The position numbers and the translations under genes were made by a program. Of a stretch of DNA of 64,000 bases, positions 16,690 through 26,175 are shown in pieces. This DNA comes from an uncultured Bacteroidales bacterium. GTDB lineage: Bacteria; Bacteroidota; Bacteroidia; Bacteroidales; Muribaculaceae. Positions within the stretch are counted from its first letter, which is position 1. Each line of letters opens with the position of its first letter. The DNA lies in contig CACYVC010000008.1 of assembly GCA_902777835.1 (NCBI GenBank), forward strand, positions 1-64,000, in the 5' to 3' direction. The notes beneath the pieces were generated by a model. That model worked only from the letters and a program-made list of their open reading frames with translations. It ran no database searches and had not been told where the DNA came from.

Positions 16690-17622
16690 TCAGGGTTTCC
16701 AGATTGCACCTGAGTTTTTCAGTTCGCGAATGGCGGCATTTAGTACACCATTTACAAATGCCGAACTGCTAGGACTACTGAACGATTTTGCAATCTCGAT
16801 ATATTCGTTGAGGGTTACAGTAGTAGGAATCTTCTCAAATGTCCTGACCTCGGCAAGGGCAACAAGAAGTATCACTCGGTCGATAAGCGCTATGCGATCA
16901 CTGTCCCAGTGTCGAGAGTCAATAAACTTCTCGATAGTGGCTGTGTTCAGGTCTTCTTGGCTGAGTGTGGCAGTGAAAAGCTCTTCTCCATAATCGGCAT
17001 CTTCTTGATCCTTGAATTGTGGCATAATAGGATTCTGGTCGCCATCGTTAAAGCGCTTAATAGTCTTAATAACAAATTGCCCCATAAAGTCGAGGTCATC
17101 GCAGCTCCAGTACATCGACTGGTTCTCAAGTTCCTCGAGCAAGTCGTCATCATCTATGAGCAACCGCTTGAAAATCTGTTTCCATAAATAGCAGTCACCA
17201 TCAAGGTCGCAGTTGTCATTCTCCATGTACTCTTTATAGATATCGCTGTCTTGTATCTTATTGAGTATGAGTTTCAAGAAGATTTCATTGTCTTTCCATG
17301 ACAGTTTGTGTTCTTGGATGTAATGCTGAAATTGCTCGTTATCTCTCAGGAGTGCGACAAGCTTATTATCTACAAATTTTGTGTTAGGGTAGAGGTCCTC
17401 TCTAGTAGGCAAGAATTTGTGCTTTGCTTCGTCGAGATATCTATCTTGCAAATCGGTCAAGTCAATAATCAACTTGAGCAAATAGTTATATAGTTCATAT
17501 GATTTGTCAAAACTTTTCTGTAACTCATTTTTTGCCATATCGGGAGATTTAATACTTCGAGTTACCATGAAGTTATAAACCATCTGAACTACTTTTATTC
17601 TTATTAAAATTCTGTTAATCAT
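16690..17622 (-). CDS. nusB: Transcription antitermination factor NusB
   Basis: A 310-residue protein whose C-terminal half (from about residue 195) is the NusB fold: DRIALIDRVILLVALAEVRTFEKIP, then EYIEIAKSFSSPSSSAFVNGVL. NusB with S10 (NusE) binds boxA RNA and prevents premature termination in rRNA operons. The extra 150-residue N-terminal region is normal for Bacteroidetes NusB, as opposed to about 140 residues in E. coli. It is the first gene of the nusB-yajC-ybbR-coaE cluster. TATATTTG at 17689-17696 (minus strand) is a plausible -7 box. Confidence 0.93.
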   Translation of the reverse strand: MINRILIRIKVVQMVYNFMVTRSIKSPDMAKNELQKSFDKSYELYNYLLKLIIDLTDLQDRYLDEAKHKFLPTREDLYPNTKFVDNKLVALLRDNEQFQHYIQEHKLSWKDNEIFLKLILNKIQDSDIYKEYMENDNCDLDGDCYLWKQIFKRLLIDDDDLLEELENQSMYWSCDDLDFMGQFVIKTIKRFNDGDQNPIMPQFKDQEDADYGEELFTATLSQEDLNTATIEKFIDSRHWDSDRIALIDRVILLVALAEVRTFEKIPTTVTLNEYIEIAKSFSSPSSSAFVNGVLNAAIRELKNSGAIWKP

Positions 17623-17745
17623 AGTGCTTATGAATAATTAATTTGCTTACAAGACCTCTTGATTAGTATGAGAAGATAAAAATCACTACAAATATACGCA
17701 GTTTTTTTAAATAATAAGCTAGGAAGAGCTGTTTTTTGATTGTTT

Positions 17746-18951
17746 TCAGATCTGGGTGGAGAGACTATTATCTGTGTCTTGCTCGTCGTTATTGGTAGTG
17801 AGCTGTTGACGTATCACAGAGTTGTTGCGTTTCTTTCTCTTCTTTTTCTTCTTGTTATATAGTGGGTTTGGTGTGTGGAGCACATATTCACAGTAATAAC
17901 TGATGATAAGAGTTGTCATAGGCAATGCAATAATGAGCCCCACCAGCCCTAAGAGGTATCCCCATACCGATAGCGCCAGAAAGACGATAGCAGGCTTTAG
18001 TCCCATCTGCTGCTTCATTATCATAGGTATGAGTACTAGGTCTTGTATAAGCTGGCAGATGCAGTAGGCGGCAAAAGTCCACCCGAAAAGTGGCCAGAAT
18101 GGTTGTCCAGTATCAACCGATTGTACCAGGCATAGGAAAGCTGCAATGGGAAGTGACACTAGTTGCAGATAGGGGACCATGTTTAGCAGGCCAATGAAGA
18201 GTCCAAAAGCGACGGCCATAGGCAGTCCAATGATTGAGAACTCGATGGCAAAAATGATGCCTACAAAGAGCGATACTAGAGCTTGCCCACGGAAGTAGCG
18301 GCTCATAGTCTGCTCAACGTCGCGTATAATCTTGAATCCGATGCGGCGATATTTTGGTGGTATGGCAGCCTTGAAGCCGTGTGTAATCTTATCGTAGTCA
18401 AGCAAAATAAAGAACATGTAGAGCAGCACGAGCAAAATCGTGAATATTGACAAGATTATGCTGAATGTGCCGCCTATCACACTCCAAGTGCCACTAAGCA
18501 GGTTGTTAATCACGTTAACCCATTGCTCTTTGGTAAGGAGTTTCTGCCACTGGCTCAAGTCGATGTTTTCTCTAATGAAGTCGTGTACTGCAGCTGGTAT
18601 GTGTGGAACTTGGAAGGATGTTTTGGCATAGTGGGTTAGCATCGTGGTCATGTTGCTCACCTCATTTACCAAATATGGTATAAGAAACCATAAAGCAGTA
18701 ATTATTGCGCCTACTGCAATGATGATAGCCAGAACAGAAGCTACGGCACGGCCTTTCAGATGAAGTGTTTTTCTTATAAACTCAACGAGTGGATTAAGCA
18801 TATAGGCAAGCAGTCCACCTATCAAGAAAGGCAATAGCACATTCCTCAAATAGTTGATTACGAAAATTGCCAAGGCTATGCACACTACAGAAATAATGAG
18901 TCGAGTGACCCGGTCAAAATCATAACGTTTATTTATCTTTGAAGGTACCAT
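17746..18951 (-). CDS. AI-2E family permease
   Basis: A 401-residue polytopic membrane protein of the AI-2E transporter (UPF0118, PerM, TqsA) family. Hydrophobic stretches begin at about residue 17, and the conserved late block PLFGWTFAAYCICQLIQDLV is followed by LVLIPMIM. The cytoplasmic tail is very basic (YNKKKKKRKKRNN) and then polar. Members export small molecules or ions; the autoinducer-2 link is shown for only some. It is monocistronic with its own promoter. Confidence 0.9.
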   Translation of the reverse strand: MVPSKINKRYDFDRVTRLIISVVCIALAIFVINYLRNVLLPFLIGGLLAYMLNPLVEFIRKTLHLKGRAVASVLAIIIAVGAIITALWFLIPYLVNEVSNMTTMLTHYAKTSFQVPHIPAAVHDFIRENIDLSQWQKLLTKEQWVNVINNLLSGTWSVIGGTFSIILSIFTILLVLLYMFFILLDYDKITHGFKAAIPPKYRRIGFKIIRDVEQTMSRYFRGQALVSLFVGIIFAIEFSIIGLPMAVAFGLFIGLLNMVPYLQLVSLPIAAFLCLVQSVDTGQPFWPLFGWTFAAYCICQLIQDLVLIPMIMKQQMGLKPAIVFLALSVWGYLLGLVGLIIALPMTTLIISYYCEYVLHTPNPLYNKKKKKRKKRNNSVIRQQLTTNNDEQDTDNSLSTQI

Positions 18952-18976
18952 TTAACTCGCCTATTGTTTTATCTTG

Positions 18977-19006
18977 CAAAATTAGTGCAAGTTATGAGAA
19001 ATACAA
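18977..19006 (-). promoter_or_regulatory. Promoter of the AI-2E family permease
   Basis: On the minus strand there is a TTG (19004-19006), 19 bases, then TAATTTTG (18977-18984). Confidence 0.65.
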
Positions 19007-19121
19007 AAAGAAAAATGAAGTTTTTCGTTTTTATTTCCGAGCCTCTAGCTGATTTATCCAAAATTTGTGCTAATTGAATTAGAAATGTGTGCAGATGAGA
19101 GTATAATGTGCCAAAAATCCT

Positions 19122-19129
19122 TAACTTTG
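19122..19129 (+). promoter_or_regulatory. -7 box of the thioesterase gene
   Basis: TAACTTTG matches TAnnTTTG and lies 18 bases before the ATG at 19148. It rules out the upstream in-frame starts. Confidence 0.6.
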
Positions 19130-19147
19130 CAGAAAAAAGATGCGATT

Positions 19148-19519
19148 ATGATTGAAATTGGATTGAGGCATATTAGCCAGATGGTTGTTAGCGAAGAAGT
19201 GACAGCTCGGAGCATGGGGTCGGGCGATATGGAGGTGCTTGCCACGCCAGCGATGATGGCACTTATGGAGAATGCTGCTATGCTTGCAGTGGCGCCTCAT
19301 ATACCTGAAGAATGTACTACAGTGGGAGGACACATAGCATCATCACATCTGCGCCCTAGTAAGGTGGGCGACCGTGTAGTAGCGACTGCTACTGTGACAA
19401 AAGTGGATGGTAAGAAAATCGAATTTATGGTTGAAGCTCACTGTGGAGACATGTTGCTTGGCGAAGGTACTCACTTGCGTTTTATTGTTGACCGCAAGAA
19501 GTTTTTGGATAGACTTTAA
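19148..19519 (+). CDS. FlK-like hotdog-fold thioesterase
   Basis: A 123-residue protein of the fluoroacetyl-CoA thioesterase-like group. ATPAMMALMENAAMLAV matches the long central helix, and ECTTVGGHIASSHLRPSKVGD holds the Thr and His expected in the active site. Such enzymes cleave acyl-CoA thioesters; the physiological substrate in gut anaerobes is unknown. The start is fixed by the promoter 18 bases upstream. It converges with and overlaps by four bases the methyltransferase gene on the other strand. Confidence 0.82.
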   Translation: MIEIGLRHISQMVVSEEVTARSMGSGDMEVLATPAMMALMENAAMLAVAPHIPEECTTVGGHIASSHLRPSKVGDRVVATATVTKVDGKKIEFMVEAHCGDMLLGEGTHLRFIVDRKKFLDRL

Positions 19520-20727
19520 GCGATTTTTTCGCAAATTATTATGACTTGCTCACCGGCTGCAAGTGTTGTGGCAAAAAGATAGATGTTGCCGCCGTCTTGC
19601 ACTCGAAGACGCTGCTTTAGCGCCTCGGCGCTTAGGCGGAAATTGCGTGTTGCGACATTGAGTTGCTGATATCTCTTTGCCAATGATTTGATTTCTTTGT
19701 CTTTAAATGGAATTATCTCAACGATCCTAAACTGCCTGCCGGGAAAATCAGTGATGAGAGTGTCGCTGACCATCAAGTGAGAATTCAGGGCAATCATCGG
19801 TGTGCCAAAAGCTTGTTCAACAGCACTGTGGCAGCCAAGTTTCATTATGCTGGCATTAGGCTCGTAGAGATACCCTCCAACTTCTGGTTCAGCAGTGCGA
19901 CTTCTTGTTGGTACTTCGTTCACATGTGTTGAAAATCTCTGCCATTCGTTGCCGTCGTGGTTAAGGGCATTTAGCGTGACGACAGATGCTGAAGCTAGAA
20001 AATCGAGCTTGAAGAGCAGTTCTTTACACTCGTTCTTGACGCTCACAGCAAACACGTCGGTGAGATGCTCGCCCAAGTCGCGCATTGATTGTGTGACATC
20101 AAGCATTGGGGAGGCTTTGATATATAACCGTGAAGTGTGGTGCCTAATGAGAGGCAGCAGTTCTAATACGTTTGGCTGGCAGTCGGCAAAGCCAAACATT
20201 CGCTTGCCGTCATTGCCACGTCGCGCGGGGTCAATGAAGATGGCATCAAAATGCTTGTCATCACCAAGATGTCTGAGAAATTGTACCGAGTCATCATTCA
20301 CCACCTTTACATTGGGAGCGAGAAAGGCAAAATTGTAAGCGCCAACATCGGCTATTTCCTTGTCAAGTTCAAAGGCAGTGATAGATTGAACGCATTGCGA
20401 AATATAATAATCGTCAACACCAAGTCCCATTGTCATGTCAAGCACATGGTCATTGAATCCAAAGAGTGACGAATGAAAATGAGCTACCGTCTCATGGGTG
20501 CACTGCTCGGCACTTATTGCCTTGGGAAACAGGAATTTCTCATGTTGTAGTAGAGAGGGGATTTTGCTTCTGGTTTTGTGGCGGCATTCGATTTGCAAAA
20601 TGGCAAAACTCTTGTCGAAAGAGAGATCAGACTCATCTTTCAACAAGAGTTTATATGTGTCGGCATCACGATTGCTGGCGATGTAGAAGAACATCGCGTC
20701 ATCAACTTGATGTCCAGCAATCAGCAT
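19516..20727 (-). CDS. THUMP-like SAM-dependent methyltransferase (PG_1098 type)
   Basis: A 403-residue class I methyltransferase. A helical N-terminal region is followed by the SAM motif VLDMTMGLGVDDYYIS, the acidic ITAFELDKE, and IFIDPARRGNDGKRMF, which replaces the usual catalytic DPPY-like block with DPAR. A THUMP-like domain makes up the C-terminus (DFPGRQFRIVEIIPF, then RNFRLSAEALKQRLRV). RNA is the likely substrate but is unproven. The ATG at 20727 lies four bases after the aspS stop. An alternative start further upstream inside aspS is possible. Confidence 0.82.
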   Translation of the reverse strand: MLIAGHQVDDAMFFYIASNRDADTYKLLLKDESDLSFDKSFAILQIECRHKTRSKIPSLLQHEKFLFPKAISAEQCTHETVAHFHSSLFGFNDHVLDMTMGLGVDDYYISQCVQSITAFELDKEIADVGAYNFAFLAPNVKVVNDDSVQFLRHLGDDKHFDAIFIDPARRGNDGKRMFGFADCQPNVLELLPLIRHHTSRLYIKASPMLDVTQSMRDLGEHLTDVFAVSVKNECKELLFKLDFLASASVVTLNALNHDGNEWQRFSTHVNEVPTRSRTAEPEVGGYLYEPNASIMKLGCHSAVEQAFGTPMIALNSHLMVSDTLITDFPGRQFRIVEIIPFKDKEIKSLAKRYQQLNVATRNFRLSAEALKQRLRVQDGGNIYLFATTLAAGEQVIIICEKIA

Positions 20728-20731
20728 GTCG

Positions 20732-22507
20732 TTATTTTGTTGCGTTAACTCGCTCTTCGTCAATCTTAAGGAACAACTCTTCGAGCTGACCTGGCTCAAG
20801 CGAACTGGGAGCGTCGAGCATTACGTCGCGACCACTGTTGTTCTTGGGGAAGGCAATGCAGTCGCGGATGCTGTCGAGACCGGCCATGATTGACACAAAG
20901 CGGTCGAGACCGAATGCAAGGCCACCATGAGGTGGTGCACCATACTTAAAGGCATTCATCAAGAAGCCAAACTGTGCCTCGGCACGCTCTTGGGTGAAAC
21001 CAAGGATGCGGAACATCTTTTCTTGCAGTTCGCTGTCGTGGATACGAAGGCTGCCACCGCCCACCTCGATGCCGTTGCACACGAAGTCGTAGGCCTTAGC
21101 ACGCACACGCTCGGGATGCTCCTCGAGCAGTGGAATATCGTCGGGGTTTGGCATGGTGAATGGGTGGTGAGTTGCCATGAGACGCTGTTCCTCGTCGCTC
21201 CACTCAAAGAGTGGGAAATCGACAATCCACAGACATTCAAACTTGTTCTTGTCACGAAGACCAAGCTGGTCGCCCATCTCAAGACGCAGAGAGCAAAGTT
21301 GCACGCGCGTCTTATTGGCATTGTCGCCGCTGAGGATGAGGATGAGGTCGCCAGGTTTGGCTTCCATCTTGTCGGCAACCTTCTTCAGCTGCTCGGCATT
21401 GAAGAACTTGTCGATGCTGCTCTTGAATGTGCCGTCGGTGTTCACCTTAATATATACAAGGCCTTTTGCACCTACCTGCTGGCTCTTCACGAAGTTGGTG
21501 AGCTGGTCGAGTTGCTTGCGGCTGTAGTCTGCACAGCCAGGAGCGCAGATGCCGCCAATGTAAGCTGCATCGTTAAACACAGCAAAGTCGCTTGTGCCCC
21601 TTAGTTCATCCATCAGCTCCACGAAGGTCATGCCGAAACGTAGATCTGGCTTGTCGCTACCGTATAGGCGCATAGCGTCGTGCCAGGTCATCTGCTGCAA
21701 TTTCTCTGGCAAGTCAACACCGCGAACTTCCTTAAATAAGTGGCGAGCGAGGCCTTCAAACACTTCGATAACGTCCTCTTGATCGACAAAGCTCATCTCG
21801 CAGTCAATCTGGGTGAACTCGGGCTGACGGTCGGCACGCAAGTCCTCGTCGCGGAAGCACTTGGCAATCTGGAAATAGCGGTCGAAACCACTAACCATGA
21901 GCAACTGCTTGAGGGTTTGAGGGCTCTGAGGCAATGCATAGAACTGGCCTGGATTCATACGGCTTGGCACCACGAAGTCGCGTGCGCCCTCAGGTGTACT
22001 GCCCACCAAGATTGGGGTCTCTACCTCAATGAAGTCGCGGCTGTCGAGGAAGTTGCGAATCAAGATTGTCATGCGGTGGCGAAGCTCAAGGTTTTGACGC
22101 ACGCTGGGACGACGCAGGTCGAGATAACGATACTTCATGCGAAGGTCATCGCCACCATCGGTGTTATCTTCGATAGTAAACGGCGGAGTGGCACTTGGAC
22201 TGAGTATATTCAGCTCATTAACAATAATTTCGATGTCGCCAGTGGGCATGTTTGGATTTTTGCTCTGGCGCTCACTGACTGTACCTGAGGCCTGAATGCA
22301 GAACTCACGGCCAAGCTTGTTGGCGCGAGCACACAGCTCAGCATCAACCGACTCGTTAAACACTAATTGAGTGATGCCATATCGGTCACGAAGATCGACA
22401 AAAGTCATGCCACCCATCTTGCGAGTGCGCTGCACCCATCCTGCCAAAGTCACATTCTCGCCAGCATTGGCAAGACGCAACTCTCCACATGTTTTACTTC
22501 TGTACAT
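20732..22507 (-). CDS. aspS: Aspartyl-tRNA synthetase
   Basis: A 591-residue class IIb synthetase of the bacterial type. It has an OB-fold anticodon-binding domain (residues 1-105, [20 protein letters not shown]), motif 2 [18 protein letters not shown], a GAD insertion, and motif 3 [11 protein letters not shown] near the C-terminus. The start ATG is at 22507. TAATTTTG at 22584-22591 (minus strand) is a likely -7 box. Confidence 0.97.
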   Translation of the reverse strand: MYRSKTCGELRLANAGENVTLAGWVQRTRKMGGMTFVDLRDRYGITQLVFNESVDAELCARANKLGREFCIQASGTVSERQSKNPNMPTGDIEIIVNELNILSPSATPPFTIEDNTDGGDDLRMKYRYLDLRRPSVRQNLELRHRMTILIRNFLDSRDFIEVETPILVGSTPEGARDFVVPSRMNPGQFYALPQSPQTLKQLLMVSGFDRYFQIAKCFRDEDLRADRQPEFTQIDCEMSFVDQEDVIEVFEGLARHLFKEVRGVDLPEKLQQMTWHDAMRLYGSDKPDLRFGMTFVELMDELRGTSDFAVFNDAAYIGGICAPGCADYSRKQLDQLTNFVKSQQVGAKGLVYIKVNTDGTFKSSIDKFFNAEQLKKVADKMEAKPGDLILILSGDNANKTRVQLCSLRLEMGDQLGLRDKNKFECLWIVDFPLFEWSDEEQRLMATHHPFTMPNPDDIPLLEEHPERVRAKAYDFVCNGIEVGGGSLRIHDSELQEKMFRILGFTQERAEAQFGFLMNAFKYGAPPHGGLAFGLDRFVSIMAGLDSIRDCIAFPKNNSGRDVMLDAPSSLEPGQLEELFLKIDEERVNATK

Positions 22508-22684
22508 AATATAAATGTGTCTATTGTGTTGTTGAAAAATATTTTTCTTTTCGATAATCTCAACTTTTGTTGAAACAAACAGACAAAATTAGTAATTATT
22601 GTTCGCTTTTTCATCCTTTTCACCATAAAAAATGACTCAAACAAGAAAAAATGCCATTTTTTCGCAAAAAATCGGCAAAAAACC

Positions 22685-22714
22685 TTGCCAATACAAAAAA
22701 AAGTAGTAACTTTG
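22685..22714 (+). promoter_or_regulatory. Promoter of tRNA-Pro
   Basis: TTG (22685-22687), 19 bases, then TAACTTTG (22707-22714), 25 bases before the tRNA. Confidence 0.75.
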
Positions 22715-22739
22715 CATCGCTTTTGAAGAAATAAGCATT

Positions 22740-22814
22740 CGGGGTGTAGCGCAGTCCGGTTAGCGCGCCTGCTTTGGGAGCAGGAGGTCCCAGGTTCGAA
22801 TCCTGGTACCCCGA
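22740..22814 (+). tRNA. tRNA-Pro (anticodon TGG)
   Basis: A full cloverleaf is visible. The acceptor stem is CGGGGTG with TACCCCG, and the anticodon stem CCTGC/GCAGG flanks a loop with TGG. The T arm is CCAGG-TTCGAAT-CCTGG and the discriminator base is A. CCA is not encoded. It stands alone behind its own promoter. Confidence 0.95.
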
Positions 22815-22932
22815 CAAATTAAAATGCTGTAAATCAACTGATAATATCAGAAGATTTATGGCTTTTTTGTTTTAAAAGGTATTTGCTACTTTCGAGTTTG
22901 AGATAATAGTTGTGCTTAGATACCTTTGCTAT

Positions 22933-23265
22933 TCAGCGGTTGCGAGTTGTTCGTTTCTTGGGTTTGGGTTGGGGGAGGGCTTTGCAGGTTTCGCGCACAA
23001 GCATTGAGAGGTAGTCATGGTCGTCAACGTCGGTTATGCGGTAGTAGTCTTTTGTGCCTTCGTAGGGTGGACACATGTCTATTGTGCGGAGCATTGGTTT
23101 TACTGCTTGAGTGGGTTTTAGATAAAAGCAGTCATCACAAATGAGCCCGAATATTTTTCCGTCACAATAAATGCCGTAATCGCCAAACATTTTCTTGGCG
23201 ATTATTTCACCCGCTCCAGCGCACTGGTCAGCAACATATTGCACAAAATCTGGATTACTTGCCAT
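22933..23265 (-). CDS. TfoX N-terminal domain protein
   Basis: A 110-residue protein matching the TfoX/Sxy N-terminal domain alone (KKMFGDYGIYCDGKIFGLI is the diagnostic block near residues 25-43). Full TfoX activates competence genes in gammaproteobacteria. In Bacteroidetes short single-domain versions are common and of unknown function, so no competence role should be assumed. The tail is basic (KPKKRTTRNR). It starts four bases after the DUF169 stop and is probably co-transcribed with it. Confidence 0.85.
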   Translation of the reverse strand: MASNPDFVQYVADQCAGAGEIIAKKMFGDYGIYCDGKIFGLICDDCFYLKPTQAVKPMLRTIDMCPPYEGTKDYYRITDVDDHDYLSMLVRETCKALPQPKPKKRTTRNR

Positions 23266-23269
23266 TGCG

Positions 23270-23989
23270 TCAGCTGTCTTGATTTATTCTTTCTTTTACT
23301 ATTTTCCAAGCGTGTGAACCGCCTAGGAAGCATTCGTTGAGAGTGTCGGTCATTTTAACGAGGCGGCTCGCAGGAATGCTGAAGCCGAGTTCGTCGGCAC
23401 CGACATATGGTCTTACTGATGGGTCAAACAGACCAAGGAAACAACTGTTCCCGCCACGCATGTTTTCAGCAACAGCACTTGAGATGAGAGCGCTGCATCC
23501 TGAGCCAAAGAGCGTGAGGACTGCATCATGTTCATTGTTGTCAAAAAATGCCCATCCGCAAAGTCCTGAAAGCACATCAGGACGTGCAAAGAAAAGTAGC
23601 CCCTCAATGCTGCCAAGGCTATCCATTTTGTCAATGCGCTGAAAGTTAAAGTAACGATAACAGTTGCGTTCAACATTAACGCTCTCAACAAAAGCCATCA
23701 CATCGTCAGGAGATTGTTTGTAGCGCTCTTTTAGCGAGACAAAAGTTGGCACATATTCAGGCATATCGGTAAAGCCAAGGTAGAATTTGCCTCCACCGCA
23801 TCCTGTATTTTCTATGCATAGACTCAAAGGGTCACCTCCTCGTACTGCACGTAGCCCTTTGAAAAAGCAACCTCCAATTTTCTCACTCACTTTAACGGGC
23901 TCATCACTTCTCCAGAAAGCAATAGGCAATTCCATGTCGTCGCCAAAAGCATTGCGAAGATGCTTTATTAGTTCATTAGTGGTTATCAT
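23270..23989 (-). CDS. DUF169 family protein
   Basis: A 239-residue protein of the DUF169 (UCP) family. Conserved features include LPIAFWRSDEPV, CFFKGLRAVRGGDPLSLCIENTGCGGGKFYLGF with paired cysteines, and the late GCSALISSAVAEN. The role is unknown; the cysteines suggest metal or cluster binding, which is inference. The ATG at 23989 is chosen because a complete promoter lies immediately upstream. Confidence 0.8.
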   Translation of the reverse strand: MITTNELIKHLRNAFGDDMELPIAFWRSDEPVKVSEKIGGCFFKGLRAVRGGDPLSLCIENTGCGGGKFYLGFTDMPEYVPTFVSLKERYKQSPDDVMAFVESVNVERNCYRYFNFQRIDKMDSLGSIEGLLFFARPDVLSGLCGWAFFDNNEHDAVLTLFGSGCSALISSAVAENMRGGNSCFLGLFDPSVRPYVGADELGFSIPASRLVKMTDTLNECFLGGSHAWKIVKERINQDS

Positions 23990-24010
23990 GTTTTTTATGG
24001 TTTTATGCCC

Positions 24011-24041
24011 CAAAGATAATGCTTTTTTCTCAGTTGACCAA
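24011..24041 (-). promoter_or_regulatory. Promoter of the DUF169-TfoX unit
   Basis: On the minus strand there is a TTG (24039-24041), 20 bases, then TATCTTTG (24011-24018). Confidence 0.7.
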
Positions 24042-24056
24042 TAGTTCATTAAACAG

Positions 24057-24090
24057 AAGAAGTCCAAGGCAAATGCCCATTGGACTTCTT
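24057..24090 (-). terminator. Terminator after glmM
   Basis: AAGAAGTCCAA (24057-24067) and TTGGACTTCTT (24080-24090) form a perfect 11-base stem, followed on the minus strand by CTGTTT. It partly overlaps the -33 side of the DUF169 promoter region. Confidence 0.75.
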
Positions 24091-24148
24091 GTTATATAAA
24101 GGCCCCCTGATAACTTGTTGTTAACAGGGTTTCTTTATGGCTTAGGCA

Positions 24149-25543
24149 TTAACCTATCAGTGATTCGACGATTTTTTTCACGTCTTCGCCTAGTTGCTGT
24201 GCTTTTTCCATCGTGTGAGCTTCACTGTAGATGCGAATGATAGGCTCTGTATTGCTCTTGCGCAGGTGTGCCCATCCGTCTTCAAAGTCGATTTTCACGC
24301 CGTCGATGGTGGTTAAGTTCTCGTCTTTGTAATGCTGTTCTACAGCTTTGAGAATCTTATCCACATCCATTTCAGGAGTAAGCTGAAGCTTGGTCTTGGC
24401 GATGCTGTATTGTGGGTAGGTGGCCTTGAGTTCGCTAACCTTTTTGCCGCTATTGGCAAGCAATGTGAGGAATAGCGCCACACCAACAAGAGCGTCGCGG
24501 CCATAATGAAGTTCAGGATAGATTACTCCACCATTTCCTTCACCGCCTATCACGGCACCTGTGCGGCGCATCTCGGTTGTTACGTTAACCTCGCCTACGG
24601 CAGCTGCAGTATAGGTGCAGCCGTGAGCATTAGTGACATCACGCAAAGCACGTGACGACGAAAGGTTTGAAACAGTAGAACCAGGAGTGTTACTCAGCAC
24701 ATAGTCGGCAACAGCCACGAGAGTATATTCCTCAACGAAGAACTCGCCGTTTTCCATCACAATAGCAAGTCGGTCAACATCGGGGTCAACTACAAATCCT
24801 ACATCGGCTTTGCCTTGTTTCATAAGGTCTTGAATAGCTGTCAAATTCTCTGGGATAGGTTCTGGAGTGTGGCCGAAGTTTCCTGTTGGATCACAGAAGA
24901 GCTTTATGATATTCTCGCTTTTCACGCCCATTGACTCTAGTAATTTAGGAATCGCTACTCCGCCTATAGAGTTGACTGCATCAACAGCCACTCTGAAGTT
25001 GGCGTTCTTCACTGCTTCCACGTCAACGAGTTTCAACGCCTTAACGGCATCGATGTGGCGACGAAGATAAGTGTAGTTCTTTTGCTCACGACCCAGTTTC
25101 TCGACTGGAGCGTAGTCAAACTCTTCGGCCTCAGCAATGCGCAGCACCTCTTTGCCTTGAGCATCGTCAAGGAACTCTCCACGCTCGTTGAGCAGTTTCA
25201 GTGCGTTCCATTGCTTGGGATTATGCGAGGCGGTGATGATGATTCCTCCACAAGCCTTTTCCCACACTACAGCAAGTTCGGTGGTTGGTGTTGTAGCAAG
25301 ACCAATGTTCACCACGTCAAACCCCATGCCTGTGAGAGTGCCAACCACAATGTTTAGCACCATGCGACCTGAGAGACGCGCATCGCGTCCCACAACGATG
25401 ACGTTTGATTCGCTTGTGGAGTTGCGACGAATAAAAGTTGCGTAGGCAGTAGTGAACTTTACGATGTCGAGAGGAGACAGACCATCACCAGCAGGACCTC
25501 CAATTGTGCCTCTGATGCCTGATATGGATTTTATTAGTGACAT
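24149..25543 (-). CDS. glmM: Phosphoglucosamine mutase
   Basis: A 464-residue alpha-D-phosphohexomutase. The catalytic serine loop is IITASHNPKQWNALKLL, the Mg2+ loop is DPDVDRLAIV, the sugar loop is GGEGNGGVIYP, and the phosphate loop RKSNTEPIIRIYSEA is near the end. It converts glucosamine-6-phosphate to the 1-phosphate for peptidoglycan and LPS. The sequence also resembles phosphomannomutases, so substrate choice is by family and genome logic. It follows a DHH phosphoesterase and a DUF4827 lipoprotein; a heptad array lies directly upstream of its ATG. Confidence 0.9.
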   Translation of the reverse strand: MSLIKSISGIRGTIGGPAGDGLSPLDIVKFTTAYATFIRRNSTSESNVIVVGRDARLSGRMVLNIVVGTLTGMGFDVVNIGLATTPTTELAVVWEKACGGIIITASHNPKQWNALKLLNERGEFLDDAQGKEVLRIAEAEEFDYAPVEKLGREQKNYTYLRRHIDAVKALKLVDVEAVKNANFRVAVDAVNSIGGVAIPKLLESMGVKSENIIKLFCDPTGNFGHTPEPIPENLTAIQDLMKQGKADVGFVVDPDVDRLAIVMENGEFFVEEYTLVAVADYVLSNTPGSTVSNLSSSRALRDVTNAHGCTYTAAAVGEVNVTTEMRRTGAVIGGEGNGGVIYPELHYGRDALVGVALFLTLLANSGKKVSELKATYPQYSIAKTKLQLTPEMDVDKILKAVEQHYKDENLTTIDGVKIDFEDGWAHLRKSNTEPIIRIYSEAHTMEKAQQLGEDVKKIVESLIG

Positions 25544-25557
25544 ATTTATTTGTTTTT

Positions 25558-25592
25558 AGTTTTCAGTTCTGAGTTTTCAGCTTTTAGCTCTT
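25558..25592. repeat. Heptad array, 5 units, overlapping a stop codon
   Basis: AGTTTTC, AGTTCTG, AGTTTTC, AGCTTTT and AGCTCTT are in phase. The last unit overlaps the stop codon of the DUF4827 gene, and the first lies 15 bases before the glmM ATG. Confidence 0.8.
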
Positions 25593-26166
25593 AAATTTGA
25601 TTTCGGAAATAGCGTACATGATAGAGATAGGGTTGAACCATGCTTATCTCGCTTGCCCATCCAAATTGCGACTTGATGATGATGTTTACTTCGCTATCTA
25701 CTCCTAAGAATTTTAAAGGCAGTTGGATACCATATCCCCACTGTGCCGATGTGGTGAGTGTGTAGTTCCCATAGTTGAAATATGTGGGTGCCGCTTTCAT
25801 GTCGTTCTCATTTCCTTCACCGAGCATCTCACCGTAGGTGTACCAGTAATACAGGTTGTAGCGCATGTAACGGAAATAGATTCTTTCGGAGTTCTTTACC
25901 TTGTCGGTCTTTCGGTCGCCTGCTTTAATCACCTGCATATATACATTTCCTTCAGGGTCAATCCTATAATAAGGAGCATTAGCGCCTACTTCAAATACTG
26001 TATCGCTTGGTATATTATTCACAACCCTGCAGTTGGCAAGGTAAGCATTAGTAGCATGGCGCTCTTTTTCGAGCAACTGGGCGTAACTCTCACTGTCGCT
26101 ACACGAAGTCATTGAAACAATAGCTGCCAATGCAAAAAGAAAGAAGAACTTTTTAGTATTTCTCAT
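25591..26166 (-). CDS. DUF4827 family lipoprotein
   Basis: A 191-residue lipoprotein with signal and lipobox MTSC at residues 19-22. The mature part matches the Bacteroidales DUF4827 family, distantly FKBP-like: EVGANAPYYRIDPEGNVYMQVI, a YWYTYGEMLGEGN segment and a C-terminal VRYFRNQI. No isomerase activity is shown for the family. It starts nine bases after the DHH phosphoesterase stop. Confidence 0.82.
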   Translation of the reverse strand: MRNTKKFFFLFALAAIVSMTSCSDSESYAQLLEKERHATNAYLANCRVVNNIPSDTVFEVGANAPYYRIDPEGNVYMQVIKAGDRKTDKVKNSERIYFRYMRYNLYYWYTYGEMLGEGNENDMKAAPTYFNYGNYTLTTSAQWGYGIQLPLKFLGVDSEVNIIIKSQFGWASEISMVQPYLYHVRYFRNQI

Positions 26167-26175
26167 TTTTCTATA

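Noticed and set aside
22620-22817. A 65-codon minus-strand open frame
   Set aside because: It reads through the tRNA-Pro gene in antisense and has no other support.
22933-23265. TfoX-like protein as evidence for natural competence
   Set aside because: Only the N-terminal domain is present and no competence genes are in the window.
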